Positions 45,099 through 55,688 of a stretch of 64,000 bases of DNA are shown here, piece after piece. Numbering within the stretch: the stretch's first letter is position 1; the number at the start of each line of letters is the position of its first letter. Under the pieces are notes generated by a model. That model worked only from the letters and a program-made list of their open reading frames with translations, had not been told where the DNA came from and searched no databases. The stretch comes from Collybiopsis luxurians FD-317 M1 (Eukaryota; Basidiomycota; Agaricomycetes; Agaricales; Omphalotaceae). The stretch covers positions 782,537 through 846,536 of the forward strand of contig KN834757.1 of the NCBI GenBank assembly GCA_000827265.1. The letters run 5' to 3'. A program made the translations under genes and the position numbers.

Positions 45099-46105
45099 TT
45101 AGACATGAAGAGGTATGCCTTGAGCAAGATATTGCCTGAGGTTTGTCGCACACCTTACATCAAAAGGTGAGAGATATCGGAATATACTGGGACTCGTTGA
45201 CTTTGCAAAGACTTCTCGGGCACGTTTCGTCGTGGGCTGGACCCAGAGCGGTTCCATTCCTTGCGGATATACTGAAATAGAACGGCGTTCAGATGTGATG
45301 CGCATAGGCGTAAGTAGTAGAACATGCCTTTGGGCGCTTTTCGAATTTTTCTTCGACATCTAGCGACTTGCGCTTGAAACGAACGACTAGGGAAGAAAAC
45401 TCGTCCTGGAACCTCATGGATCAATATGAGTAAATGGAAGGATAATTCTCGACTTACAGGAGTGGAAGGAATAGAGGAAGACGCTTCAGAAGATCCAGAA
45501 GAAACATCGTCTTCAATCTCAGTCACCCCTTGAGAAAGGTCTGGAATGACTGGCTTGGGGGAGTCCCAGACATGAACTTGGAACAATTCGTCATTGGGAG
45601 TGATAGAGAATCTAGAAGTAGGTCCACGCCAAGGGTTACCCTGTCCACGGAGAACTGCAGGGGCGTAGATCTGACCAGGCTCGAGTTTTGTCCTCGATAC
45701 CGACAACTCAGCTGAAACCACAGGAATTTGCTTGCGTGTAGGACTGAGAATGGGAATGGTAATACGAGGAACCACAGGTCGCTGCGCGACAACAGGGGCA
45801 GGTGCAGGTATCACCGGCAAAAGGTCCTCCGATGCTGCCCGATTGAGCGTCGGGCTAGCCGTCGTGTCAATAACGTGCAAGGGCAGTACAGACACCAACT
45901 TCTGGGGACAACGAGCCGCTTTCGTAGTGTCAATTTTAAGTCCTTTCGCGTATGCTCGTTTCCGAGCATGATGAGACAGGTGTAGACTTTGGCGGAACGC
46001 ATCTGCGATAAACTGATAGCGCTCGTTAGCATCGCGGAGGATCATCCTGAGATTGAAGTGATGGCGAGCCGACAAGGGGGCGCTGGAGAATGTATTGGAA
46101 GACAT
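45099..46105 (-). CDS. Unrecognised protein, 301 aa, three exons
   Basis: Exons 46105-45458, 45412-45328 and 45271-45099 join in frame. The 45-nt first intron is GTAAGT..GAG. The second needs a GC donor (AAAG|GCATG..TTTCAG), and only this gives the frame VYPQGMEPLWVQPTTKRARE to the stop. The N-terminus is helical and basic (LRMILRDANERYQFIADAFR, HHARKRAYAKGLK), followed by Pro-rich and acidic Ser-rich segments (EIEDDVSSGSSEASSSIPS). No enzyme motif or membrane segment is visible, and I do not recognise the family. The start has no competing upstream ATG. It is divergent from RPA12. Confidence 0.65.
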
Positions 46106-46563
46106 GGCAGGGAAGAATCGAGCTCGTGAGTGAAAAATATGAGAAGATACGGAGAGTTAAATCGTTATGGAAGGAGTGCAGGGAGGATTGTACGAAGTTG
46201 AAGAAGTCGTCACGGTCGACGTGGAACGAACTAAGAGAAGAAAAACCTGGAGAAAGTACAACTGTGGTACCGTAGCGAGGAGTTTGGGCCTCAAACATGG
46301 CGCGGATATAAGGAAAATACGCTTGGACCCACAGACCGAAGCAAGACACGCGAAAATGACAATTAATAATGCCCCAATATAGACCTGTAATTGTTTTTCT
46401 GTGGGAGAAATGCCAGAGAACAAAAGCTCATGATCCCCTGGTTCTTGTGCCCAATTCGTCTGCTTTTGTTTTTTGTTCGCGTCGGGCGACGGGAATGCCG
46501 TAATTATCTTCGGGAGAATTTTCTTTCCCAATTAGGAAAGTGTTCCATCTGGTTTCGACGACG
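46106..46563. promoter_or_regulatory. Divergent promoter region of the 301-aa gene and RPA12
   Basis: These 458 bp lie between two outward-facing start codons. A minus-strand frame at 46157-46531 is open and hydrophobic but lacks an ATG and is preceded by a stop, so I treat it as 5' UTR or chance. Confidence 0.45.
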
Positions 46564-47208
46564 ATGGCGTCGGCACATAAAATAGGTTCGCGCTGCTTAG
46601 TCTGCCCGAAGCCGCCGCTAATCCGACTGAATACTTTAGGATCCCTCTTGTTTTGCCCTACATGTGGGACTTTGCTCGATCTACCCAAAGATAGTGAACC
46701 AAATGTGGTATGTGAACAGTGCGGCCATGAAGAGCCTGCCGCTTGTGAGTGGATAGGACGTCCAGATTGAACGCCTCTGATACATTGGCTTAGCATACGA
46801 AAATATCAAAATCACGACAAGATCGCATCCTGATGCTTTCCCGTCTGCTCTAAGGCAGAAGCGGAAAACCCAAACAAAAACACACGAGTCTGATAACTTG
46901 GGTGACCTGGTAGAGAGAAACCTGATTTATCGATTGACGTATCGGTTCATTGTGTCTCCTAGGTAGCTGAAAAATGCCCAGCTTGCGGACACATGGAAGC
47001 TTACTCGAAAGCTCTTCAGGTATGTCTTATTTTCTTTAATCTAGAGGGGATATATCCTCAATTTATAAATGATAAGCTTCGAAGCGCAGACGAAGGATCC
47101 ACGGTTTTTTACACTGTAAGTCTTATCTCCTAGTCATTGTTACATTTTCTCATTATACTTGTTCGCTAGTGCGTATCCTGTAAGCATGGTTGGCGTGTCA
47201 ATAACTAG
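46564..47208 (+). CDS. RPA12: RNA polymerase I subunit A12.2 (RPA12)
   Basis: RPA12 supports RNA cleavage and termination by RNA polymerase I. Six exons (46564-46585, 46640-46744, 46794-46909, 46963-47019, 47077-47115, 47170-47208) give exactly 125 residues, the length of the yeast protein. The N-terminal zinc ribbon is CPTCGTLL and CEQCGHEE. The linker has HPDAFPSALRQK. The C-terminal TFIIS-like ribbon is KCPACGHMEA and LQLRSADEGSTVFYTC followed by CVSCKHGW. The acidic DE of the catalytic hairpin is present. The first exon is only 22 nt and supplies MASAHKI. Splice sites are all canonical. Confidence 0.93.
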
Positions 47209-49066
47209 GATATTCCTTCCGCCCCGTTACTACTTTAGATTTCGACGAATTGACCGCCGGTCATCATACATCCACCCTGTTCTTCACCAAGATTTCTTGG
47301 TCTAGTGTCCGCGAGTAGAACAACGAACACAATGAGTCGGCGGTGATGCGTGACTTTTGTCCTCTCTTACCCCTACTACCAGTCAAACCTTCTTTGGCTT
47401 TCCCTGTAATTGTTGAGTACCTTTGTGGAGCCACGTTTTAACCAATCTGCGATTGGTTCTGTTGGCCCTGTATGTTTTGCCGTTTCAACGATAGAGTCAG
47501 AGTTTGGGATTTGAAAAGCCTCACCTCGCCTCCTGCATGCAACAGAACACGCCACCCTACAATGCCCTTTGGACGCTGTATATAACTTGTACGTTCGATT
47601 TCAAGTTGATTTCGAAGACATTCTGAATCACTCAGACTTTTTTTTCCAATTTTAACGAAAAACCTTAATCTTTGACCGGTACACATATCACCGATAGAGA
47701 CATTGTTGCCCTACTTCTAACTCGTGGCTGCTGAACTGTTACTGTGAGCTCGGGATGTAGAATAAGGGACAAAGCAATCAACTTGCAGCATTTACAACTT
47801 GAATAAGCGTTTGACACGGGAGCTAATCGAAACACCGCATTGCGCAAGCCTCGCGCATTGCGAGTTGGAGTATGTTCTCCACATCGCATGCTCTCGACTC
47901 GCCCTCGGCCATACTCCAAACGACGTGCAGGTCCTTGTTCTCGTGGAGGTACAAAGTGTCAACGTTTCAGTGTTCGAACGCCGCCGTCGCTCGTTAAGGT
48001 TCCTTCAAGTTGAAACCCATCGACAACGATCGGGAGGAACGGCTATAATTAAATCACTCTCGTACATTGCAGACTCGGGATCAAATCGAACAGTTTTAGT
48101 AAACAAAGTTGACCCCTCTTACCTACGATGAGTCCTGCGTGTGTGAAGTGAGCTCGGGTATCCCTTCAGTGTCAAGGAAGCTTGAGTACTCGTCAACGCA
48201 GCATTGCCAAAGAAAGACATCCTTCTCTTGCAAGGAAATCCGTACATCACCAGTTTCGGAACGACATCACACCGAATTTCCAGATTGGGCAGACGAAAGA
48301 AATTCCAATAAGTCTTTGATAAGTCTTGCATTCCTCGAGAATCGCGATGAGTTGCGAAAATTCCTCGACACCACCGTCCATTTTCCAATGATCGAATGCA
48401 CAACAAAATAATTCATGCTGCTACGATGTAACTCGAAATGATTTTCTACCCTACAAAACAAACCTGGTGTGAAATGGTGATACGAAAAAGAGTGCCCAGG
48501 GTGAGCGTAAGCATCGGGCAGTCCGAAAAAAACATAGAAATTTGCAGAGTCGCATTTGTCTACAGAATAACGCGAGCCCTGTAAGTGGTACGCTATAGCT
48601 CAACTTGGTCGGCCGAGCCACACAAAAAACAAGCGCAAACACAACTCGTTGCTCGTTACATGACCCCCACCACGACTTGCTCTCCTCCAGTACCCTTCTC
48701 TAAGACAGTCGCTATTTAGAACGTCATAAAGGACTTTTTGTGACGCTGCCCCTTGGAGAACGTAGGGGGTGCTGGAGCGTAAGTCGCCTTTGGAAAGAGC
48801 CTTGATTTTACAGGCGGATCTGTTAAGAATCGAACAAACCGTTTCGGCGATGTAGCTGGTTTCACAGTGATCGTGTACCCCTTGATGACTTCTTCAGACG
48901 ACAACACTTGTTCCAGAAAACTTCTCATCTTATGAGCACCAGTCCATGCATAGATATTGTAGATATTACGCAGCGGGGTCCTCCATTATATGTTGTCTCA
49001 ATTGGGCCAACCATGGTAAAGTGATTTTAGTTTACGAAGCAAAAAAGGAACAAAAAATTACCGGAG
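47209..49066. other. Intergenic region with a direct repeat and a possible 70-aa ORF
   Basis: No confident gene. A minus-strand ATG frame at 48716-48928 encodes 70 residues (EEVIKGYTITVKPATSPKRF) without known similarity. The plus frames at 47799-48131 and 48109-48411 lack motifs. One copy of a direct repeat lies at 48391-48476. Confidence 0.4.
48391..48476. repeat. Direct repeat, left copy
   Basis: This 86-bp segment (beginning CGAATGCACAACAAAATAAT) recurs in the same orientation at 50964-51048 with scattered substitutions. The two copies flank the F-box gene at 49067-50656. Confidence 0.75.
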
Positions 49067-50656
49067 TCACTGGCACGAAAATGTAACCTTTCCCTTCACC
49101 ACCACTCGCATACCCGAGTTCTCGAAATGCCACAACCGCTGATATTCCTCCTTCACCACCGGTGTACATAAATGCAGCTCGATGGAGCGCAAACACGAAA
49201 TCCCAATCTCCTCCGCATATTCAGGATCAGGTATCCATCGCGACGAGATCATTTCAATAAACGATAAGCGAGGAAATTCCTTCGATTGTACTTTAAGCAC
49301 CAAGGAACGCAGGGAGGGAGTAATAGGTTGGAAAGAAGAGTTCGAAGGGCTTGAGTGATATGTGTGAAGGCTGTCAATGAGATTTTCGGTTATGGGATGC
49401 TCATCACCACTATAGTAGGGGTCTTCTATGGTAAGCTGGACAAGAGAGTGAAGCCATTTGAGTAGATCGACTACACAGGTGTCCGAAACGGGAAGATGCT
49501 TAAGCTCTAATACTGTCAAAGTGCAGCTGGAACGCTGAGTAAAGGTGTAGACACGACTGAATGGGTCATCATCTTCCGACTTGGAACTTCTCTTTCCTAC
49601 GCGAATGCCGCTATGGGCAAGAACGAGCGAAGAAAGATTTGGAGCGGTGAGAAAGTCCATCGCCATTTCCAATCCAAGAAACTTGCCGCGTTTCAATGAG
49701 GGTATGGGCTCCCTTACGGCGACTATAATCTCTACTGAAGTAATGGGAAGAAGAAGGGGTGAACGTGGAGGATTTGCAAGAACCTGTTCCAAGTCATAGT
49801 GATCTGTTAAACCAAGGTGGCAAAGGTTAGGGAACCATACGAGTGAGTCGAACAAATCATCATATTCAGGACTGAAGGTTAGACTGGTGACATATTCGAC
49901 TGGAGGAGGGGCGATAACATCTCTCGAAGATGGAAGACAGGTGTTCGTTGAGATTTTACGAAGTTTGTTGGGTACGGATGGGATTAGACCAAATCCCATA
50001 ACATCCCGGTGATCATCCGAATCAAAGGTCAGCGTTTCCAGGGAGGGTAAGGAAATCTGAAGGTCTAGATCAATTTCCCCTTCGAGAGTGAGATGACGCC
50101 AGCGGTTGGAGTGTTTGACTAGCTTGGGGAACAGGATATGCTCTGGCTTTGGGTACATGATATGCAGGTCGAGTGGTCGATCTCTGGATCTTTCGAGGAA
50201 CATATCCAGGCGCGCTTCCAGTTGTGGATCCGTTTCTTCCAGTGCGAAGAATCCAACGTCAAAACTCGACCATATGTCGGCGCAAGAGATGGCCAACTTT
50301 CTCCATCTGGAGCAAACAGACGCAATACTGAGCGCAGATGGCAAAACAGCGTATAAGATGTCGCGGCGCGTATGAAGAAGAAATATTTGCAGCAGGATTT
50401 CATTCGGGAGATAGTGAATGGGGGACAGTAAGGATGAAAGGGTAGTTTTACAGGACTGTAGCCTTTTCTGCTGCGACCGAAGAAAAGCGAGTTGAGATTC
50501 GAGAGAGGAGATCTGCTGGGCATAATCTTCGAAGTCTCTGTCAATATCGTGTACGATCTGAGATATTTCCGAACGCTGAGGAATGCCTAGCCACCTCAGA
50601 CGTTCATTAATGACTTTTTTACTGATGTCAGCGCGAGGCTTGAAACGGTCGGGCAT
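49067..50656 (-). CDS. F-box protein, 529 aa
   Basis: This is a single-exon gene starting MPDRFKPR. Residues about 45-70 form a coiled coil (YAQQISSLESQLAFLRSQQK). The F-box follows as LSPIHYLPNEILLQIFLLHT and VCSRWRKLAISCADIWSSF (about 78-135). The C-terminal part has leucine-rich segments (FPNLCHLGLTDHYDL, APNLSSLVLAHSGI). It belongs to the same broad agaric F-box class as the 37-43 kb trio but is clearly a different subfamily. It is flanked by 86-bp direct repeats. Confidence 0.86.
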   Translation of the reverse strand: MPDRFKPRADISKKVINERLRWLGIPQRSEISQIVHDIDRDFEDYAQQISSLESQLAFLRSQQKRLQSCKTTLSSLLSPIHYLPNEILLQIFLLHTRRDILYAVLPSALSIASVCSRWRKLAISCADIWSSFDVGFFALEETDPQLEARLDMFLERSRDRPLDLHIMYPKPEHILFPKLVKHSNRWRHLTLEGEIDLDLQISLPSLETLTFDSDDHRDVMGFGLIPSVPNKLRKISTNTCLPSSRDVIAPPPVEYVTSLTFSPEYDDLFDSLVWFPNLCHLGLTDHYDLEQVLANPPRSPLLLPITSVEIIVAVREPIPSLKRGKFLGLEMAMDFLTAPNLSSLVLAHSGIRVGKRSSKSEDDDPFSRVYTFTQRSSCTLTVLELKHLPVSDTCVVDLLKWLHSLVQLTIEDPYYSGDEHPITENLIDSLHTYHSSPSNSSFQPITPSLRSLVLKVQSKEFPRLSFIEMISSRWIPDPEYAEEIGISCLRSIELHLCTPVVKEEYQRLWHFENSGMRVVVKGKVTFSCQ

Positions 50657-51286
50657 GCTGGGGAACTGTGAGCGAAATCTATGTCATAGAACGGTGATGT
50701 CAATTATCTCTGACATTTATACTTAATCCGCGCGCTTACCGGATTCAGAGCTCTACGAATGTCGAACGCGGTGGTGGATCAGGACAAGATGATCACGTGG
50801 CTCGTGTAGCTTCGTGTCACTGTCACTTTTGACTCTTTCATTTCTTTCGTTTCCCTTTTTCGAGTCTCCACTACTGCATGCAAGGAAAGCTGACGACGAA
50901 GTACAGTATAAGAGTGTCTTACATTTTCCAACTTTCCAACAAGGGCAAGCCCCGGGATCGAATGCGAATGCACAACAAAATAATCCATGTTGCTATTAAG
51001 TAACTCGAAGTGATTTCCTACTCTACAAAATAAACTCGGTGTAAAATGTAGTACACTATGCTACATACGATGATGTCGATGTATGAAGACAAATTGATGA
51101 TGATGAAAATGAGAGTAAGCAAAAAAGAGAGATGCAGATCAAATAGTATGTAGATTCCAGAGATTAGTGCCGGTTCATCGCGAGCATTAGCCAGCACTTG
51201 GGCAGATGCTCAAGAGGAGGGTCATTAAGTCAATGTCGTTAGTGGAAAAGGAAAGAAAAGTTCGTGATCCAGCCCATGAGAGATTC

Positions 51287-51329
<43 letters not shown>

Positions 51330-51350
51330 TCCAAAAAATGCCAAATCTAC
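50657..51350. other. Intergenic region with AG microsatellite and right copy of the direct repeat
   Basis: The right copy of the direct repeat is at 50964-51048. A pure (AG)17 run lies at 51291-51325, just after the 3' end of the cysteine-rich gene. No gene is supported. Confidence 0.6.
50964..51048. repeat. Direct repeat, right copy
   Basis: This is the partner of 48391-48476, about 2.57 kb away in the same orientation. Confidence 0.75.
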
Positions 51351-54253
51351 TCAGTATTTCCTAAAAGGATTTTTCGACGAGACCGTGGTCCCAGTATGGG
51401 TTGGCTGGATCCAAGGTCCGGTATGAGAAGGCCCGTTACCAACAGAGGTATCCACGAGCAAATCTGACCGGACAGACATGGCGTATTGTTCAGCGGGAGT
51501 GTGTTTCCCAGTGAGATCTCTTGGCTTCGAAGCGCCAGAGTTGGACGAGTTGGACGTGGTACCAGAAAATCGAGAGGTGAGGAGATCCTTTTTCACAGGC
51601 TGTCGAGGCTCAGGGCCATTCCGTGGGACACCAGTGACCTGAGAGTACAAGGACGGGCCCGAGAGTCGATTGGGAGAGTCGGCAGCCTGGTGTCGTCGAG
51701 GTCGTCCGACATCATACAAAGAAGGAAGAACAGAGGGTTCATAACTGGATCGCTTATCGGGAGGATACTGATAATCCGAGATGAGCATGAGCTTCTCCAT
51801 CTCCTGATGATGTCTAGCCTCCTCGGCGTTCCTCATCCTCATCAACTTTACCGCTTCCGAGTCATTGTCCATGGGAGGCGGAGGCATTGCGTCAGGGTAA
51901 GCACGTCGACTAGCCCGATGACCAAACAGCTTCTCCCCGAACCTAACCAACCTCCACCGCCAATTCGTCGAATGATCCAATTTTTTAGCCTGAGCGAAAG
52001 CCTTTGTCTGCTTCGCCCTCTGTTTCCTAGCCCGTCTTCTCCAGCACCAGAGAACGGCGATGAAGATAAAGGCACATCCCAGAGCCATGAGCAAGATCTC
52101 CCACCAGGCGAGTTTTCGTGTCGTTGTGACGATGGTGGGTTGAGTAAGTCCTGTGATGCTGGGAAGGGGCGCTGCTCCGGTACTGGTAGTAGGAACCTGG
52201 ACAATGTCCGAAAGGCAAACTCCCAGGCCCGTTACGACGCTCGAGGTGCCGTTGCAGTTGGCCGATACACAGGAACCGCCTTGAAGAACCTGGGAGGAAC
52301 TCGAGCAAGCGAGACAATTGGAAGGGCCGGCGCCTGAGCAACTGGAGCAGCTAGAATCGCAGGCTTGACAGGTTTGACCATTGAAGAATTGCAATTTATT
52401 GCAGACGGGAAGACAGCGTCCTTGGCTAAGAACTGGTCGGTCAGGAGGGCAGGAAGTACACTGGTTGAACGCGGTGCCGGAGCAAGAGACGCAGTCAGGA
52501 TGGCAGTTGAGACAAGTTTTCGTCGAATTGGAAGCGACTGTGTTGGCTGGACATGAGCTAACACATTTGCCGTTGGCTGCAAGCTGGCCATTGGCGCAGG
52601 TAAGACAAAAAGTCGACGATCCTGCACATGTTGAACAGGAAGAATCACAGGTCTGACATGTGGAGTTGTTCTGAGACGAGACGAACGATCCAGCGGGGCA
52701 GCTTTCGACACACTGTCCATTGGAAAGGAACGACCCTGGAAGACAACCCGTACATTTCAGTTGGTTCACGGTCGAAGCGGTATTGAATCCAGATATAGCA
52801 CAGGAAGTACATTTTGCGCCGCAAGCTAGAAGTAAAAAGAAATAAGTCAAGGCAGAGAGAGTTAGACGCCTCGGTAAACTCACTGTCGCATTCTTTCTTG
52901 TTATTATCAGCAATAAGGCCCGTCCCTGAACAAATGCCGTTGGAATCGGCGGTAACACAGCTCCCGTTGAAGGCATAACTTCCAGAGGCACAGAGAACAC
53001 AGTTATTAGACGTAGGACCATTGCACGTCTGACAACTGGGAGAACAAGGAGTGCAGGAACTGCCCGAGCTAAAACTACCATCAGGACAAACGGTTCCAGT
53101 GCTGGTGGTACTCGGCTGAGCGTCGCATTTTGTTCTATCATTGGCGTCCTGTGTGAAGCCGCTCTTGCACGTTTGACATTCTCCAGTGCCATCCGAACAC
53201 GAATCACAACCGATCGAGCAGATTTTACAATCTCCAGTGGAGGTGAGGAAGAACCCTGGAGCGCATTTCGCGCAGGCGGTACCGTTGTCGGCGGTTGTCC
53301 ACCCCGCATTGCAGCTGCATTGGCCGTTGGAACCACATTCGCCGTTGAGACAATTACATGTCGACGGCGCATTGGTTATGTTGAAAGCCAAACACTGACC
53401 GCTCCCAGAAATGCCGTCGTCACACTGTGTACATCCTGAAGGGCAAGCTTGACAGGAAGGGCCAAAGAAACCCGGCTCACACGACTCGCATGATGCTCCG
53501 GTAAAACCGGACGCACACGAACAGGTTCCGGCAGCGGTACAGATACCATTACTGGAGCAAGCCGGTTGACAAGCAGAAGACTGCATATCCACGAGAGCGA
53601 ACGAGCCTTTGACTGCGAGTTGGGAAACGTCGGGAACGGAGTCCCAAAAGACAACACGATTATTCGAACCAACTTCGATGGCGGCCCATACGTTGGAAGA
53701 AAGAGCCATAGATTGAGCGGTCAAGGGTGTTGAAGAGTTGCCAATGGGAGAAGTGGGAAGGGATGAAAATCCAGTGGAACCGCCGTATAGAGGGTCCGAA
53801 TAGATAGCTAGACCCGGTTCAAGGACAACATTCAGTGGAAGGGTAACTGACGAAGAGTTAAAGCCAGTCGATGGTGATAATGAAGCGGAAGAGGAGGTCA
53901 AGAGATCATGAAGTAACTGGGGACTGTCCGATGAAGTATATTGACCAGGAAGTAACAATGCGCTCGTCTGCGCTCCAGAGGCAGAGATTGTTGTTCCAAC
54001 TAGAAATGGGATGAGTTATAAGTACGAAATGAACGCAAATGTTTACGCACTGGTCGTGTTCGAAAATCCCTGCAAACATTGACCTGCAACGCAGACAACA
54101 ACGGATGAAGATGAATTTGAAGAATCAGCTGCGACTACGGCAGCATGTAACGTAGAAAAAAGGGCAAGATGTAAGGCCTGGTAGGCTGTAAGACGCGTCA
54201 GTATTCAGGCAAAGGTGGCGGGATAACAGTGGCTTACCAGAAAGTCTAAGCAT
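51351..54253 (-). CDS. Cysteine-rich single-pass membrane protein (EGF/furin-like repeats), 913 aa
   Basis: Four exons (54253-54238, 54185-54051, 53999-52884, 52825-51351) join with canonical sites. The N-terminus is a signal peptide (ALHLALFSTLHAAVVAADSS). After about 170 residues come EGF-like motifs (CASGFTGASCESCEPGFFG, CSCNAGWTTADNGTACAKC) and many CxxC furin/growth-factor-receptor-type repeats (CDSSCSTCAGSSTFCLTC, CPPDRPVLSQGRCLPVC) up to about residue 590. A single membrane helix (WEILLMALGCAFIFIAVLWC) is followed at once by RRRARKQRAK and a roughly 270-residue cytoplasmic tail rich in Ser, Pro and Arg. There is no kinase domain. Such proteins occur in basidiomycetes and are often labelled growth-factor-receptor-like; the true role, surface sensing or wall contact, is not known. 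Confidence 0.82.
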
Positions 54254-55688
54254 CGTAAACGAAGGGAAGGAGATGATGGTGGTTGAAGAATAAGAAGAGT
54301 GATGCGCTCAAAAAGTATTGGCGTTGCCATTTTACCCGACGCATAAAGTAAAGAACAATAACCACTTTAAAGAATAAAAGGCGTCCACAATGCCGTCCTT
54401 TCTTAGAACAATGGCCCCTCTTATCTTATCTATTACGTAAATAGATAAGATAAACTATTTGATTAGATAAACTTGTTCGGTTAAATTGCTTTGAGCACCC
54501 GACCTTGATCCGAGCCGCGCCTCGATCCGTGGGAAATGAATGCTCATAACGGACAATAAGAACTTAAGCGCCATTGTTCGCTTTGGTCCGGATCGTCTAG
54601 ACCGCGCCTATTACGATTCTCACGATTGTGGCTGATGAGTTCTGCAAATTGTGAAGGTCTGCGCTGCAGCATTTCCAGTTATTTCCTCACTGATCTTATC
54701 ACCTGCAACACGCCTCCTGAGATAACTGCATCCTTATCGTGTGGTTGCAAGGGGACTTTGGTACCGAGGGGTTATCCCGGCGGCAAATTCCACCCATATT
54801 TGATATTCGTAGATGAAGCAACCAGTAGATTACATCGTAGGGGTCTGTTTTTTCAGATTTCCTCCTTTTCGAGTCCAGGTTTTGCTCGTTTCCGGTACGA
54901 TTTCGGACCCCCCTTCGGTGAGCAGCGAGAAAGACAGAAACGTCTGGCACACGGGACCATTAAAAATTAAATTTTGAAAAAAATTTAAAAAAAAAAAGAT
55001 CGATGTCTGAGGAACACCGACAGGCACTACCTCAAGTACCAGCCGCGGTCAATGAGCGCCCCGCGGCTTGTGACCCCATTCTGGTGTTGTGATCGGCGCA
55101 AGAGCCCCTAGATATAGACGAACGAGATATCGAGTTCGGGCATTCGGTCGTTCTCCCCAAAACCTGACATGTTTTTTTTCGACTCCGAAGGAATTTACAG
55201 ACCTCAGACTCAGGCCTTTCGCCGATATCGGTCATTTAATTTTTATTTTTGGCACTCGAGGATTTTCAATACGTATGCCCTGGAGGTTTGACGTCGAGGT
55301 CTGAAGTCTGCAGGCAAAAGGAAGGATTTCAGCGGTAAAAAATTCGCCGGAGGACACATTTTGCTGAAAAAAACGCTCAGAAGAGAGCAGCAAACCCAGC
55401 CGATTTGGCTTCAAGCTCCATTTAGAGACTTAGAGATTTTCTTCGGCCTAGCAAGAATTATCTTGACCGTAAGTGGTTCGGTCGATCGTGAGTGATCGCG
55501 AGATCTAAGATAGTCATTTGTCAAGAACACTAAATGGTCACCGAAGAAAGAAACAGAGAGCAGAATATAAGCAGAAATACAACCGAGCTCTTGTTCCACT
55601 GACCTCAAACTCCAAACCTCTTGGCATTTGCGCCTTGCCTCCAAGTCATTCTTTAAGTATCGTCTTTCCTCCATCTCCCATTAGCGAA
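54254..55688. other. Long divergent intergenic region of the receptor-like and HMG-box genes
   Basis: About 1.4 kb separate two outward-facing genes. The GATA palindrome at 54421-54453 is listed separately. The rest has short frames only (for example 54626-54970 plus), A/T runs at about 54963-55000, and no motif. Confidence 0.5.
54421..54453. promoter_or_regulatory. Long palindrome made of GATA motifs
   Basis: The arms TTATCTTATCTATT and AATAGATAAGATAA face each other across ACGTA. This places two TATC words on one side and two GATA words on the other, 168 bp upstream of the cysteine-rich gene. It could bind a GATA-type factor pair; that is inference. Confidence 0.5.

Noticed and set aside
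46157..46531. Hydrophobic 124-codon minus-strand frame between the 301-aa gene and RPA12
   Set aside because: It has no ATG, a stop directly upstream, and lies in the region expected to be a divergent promoter and 5' UTR.
51486..52656. Long plus-strand frames opposite the cysteine-rich gene
   Set aside because: They are antisense shadows; the minus strand has a signal peptide, regular cysteine repeats and clean splice sites.
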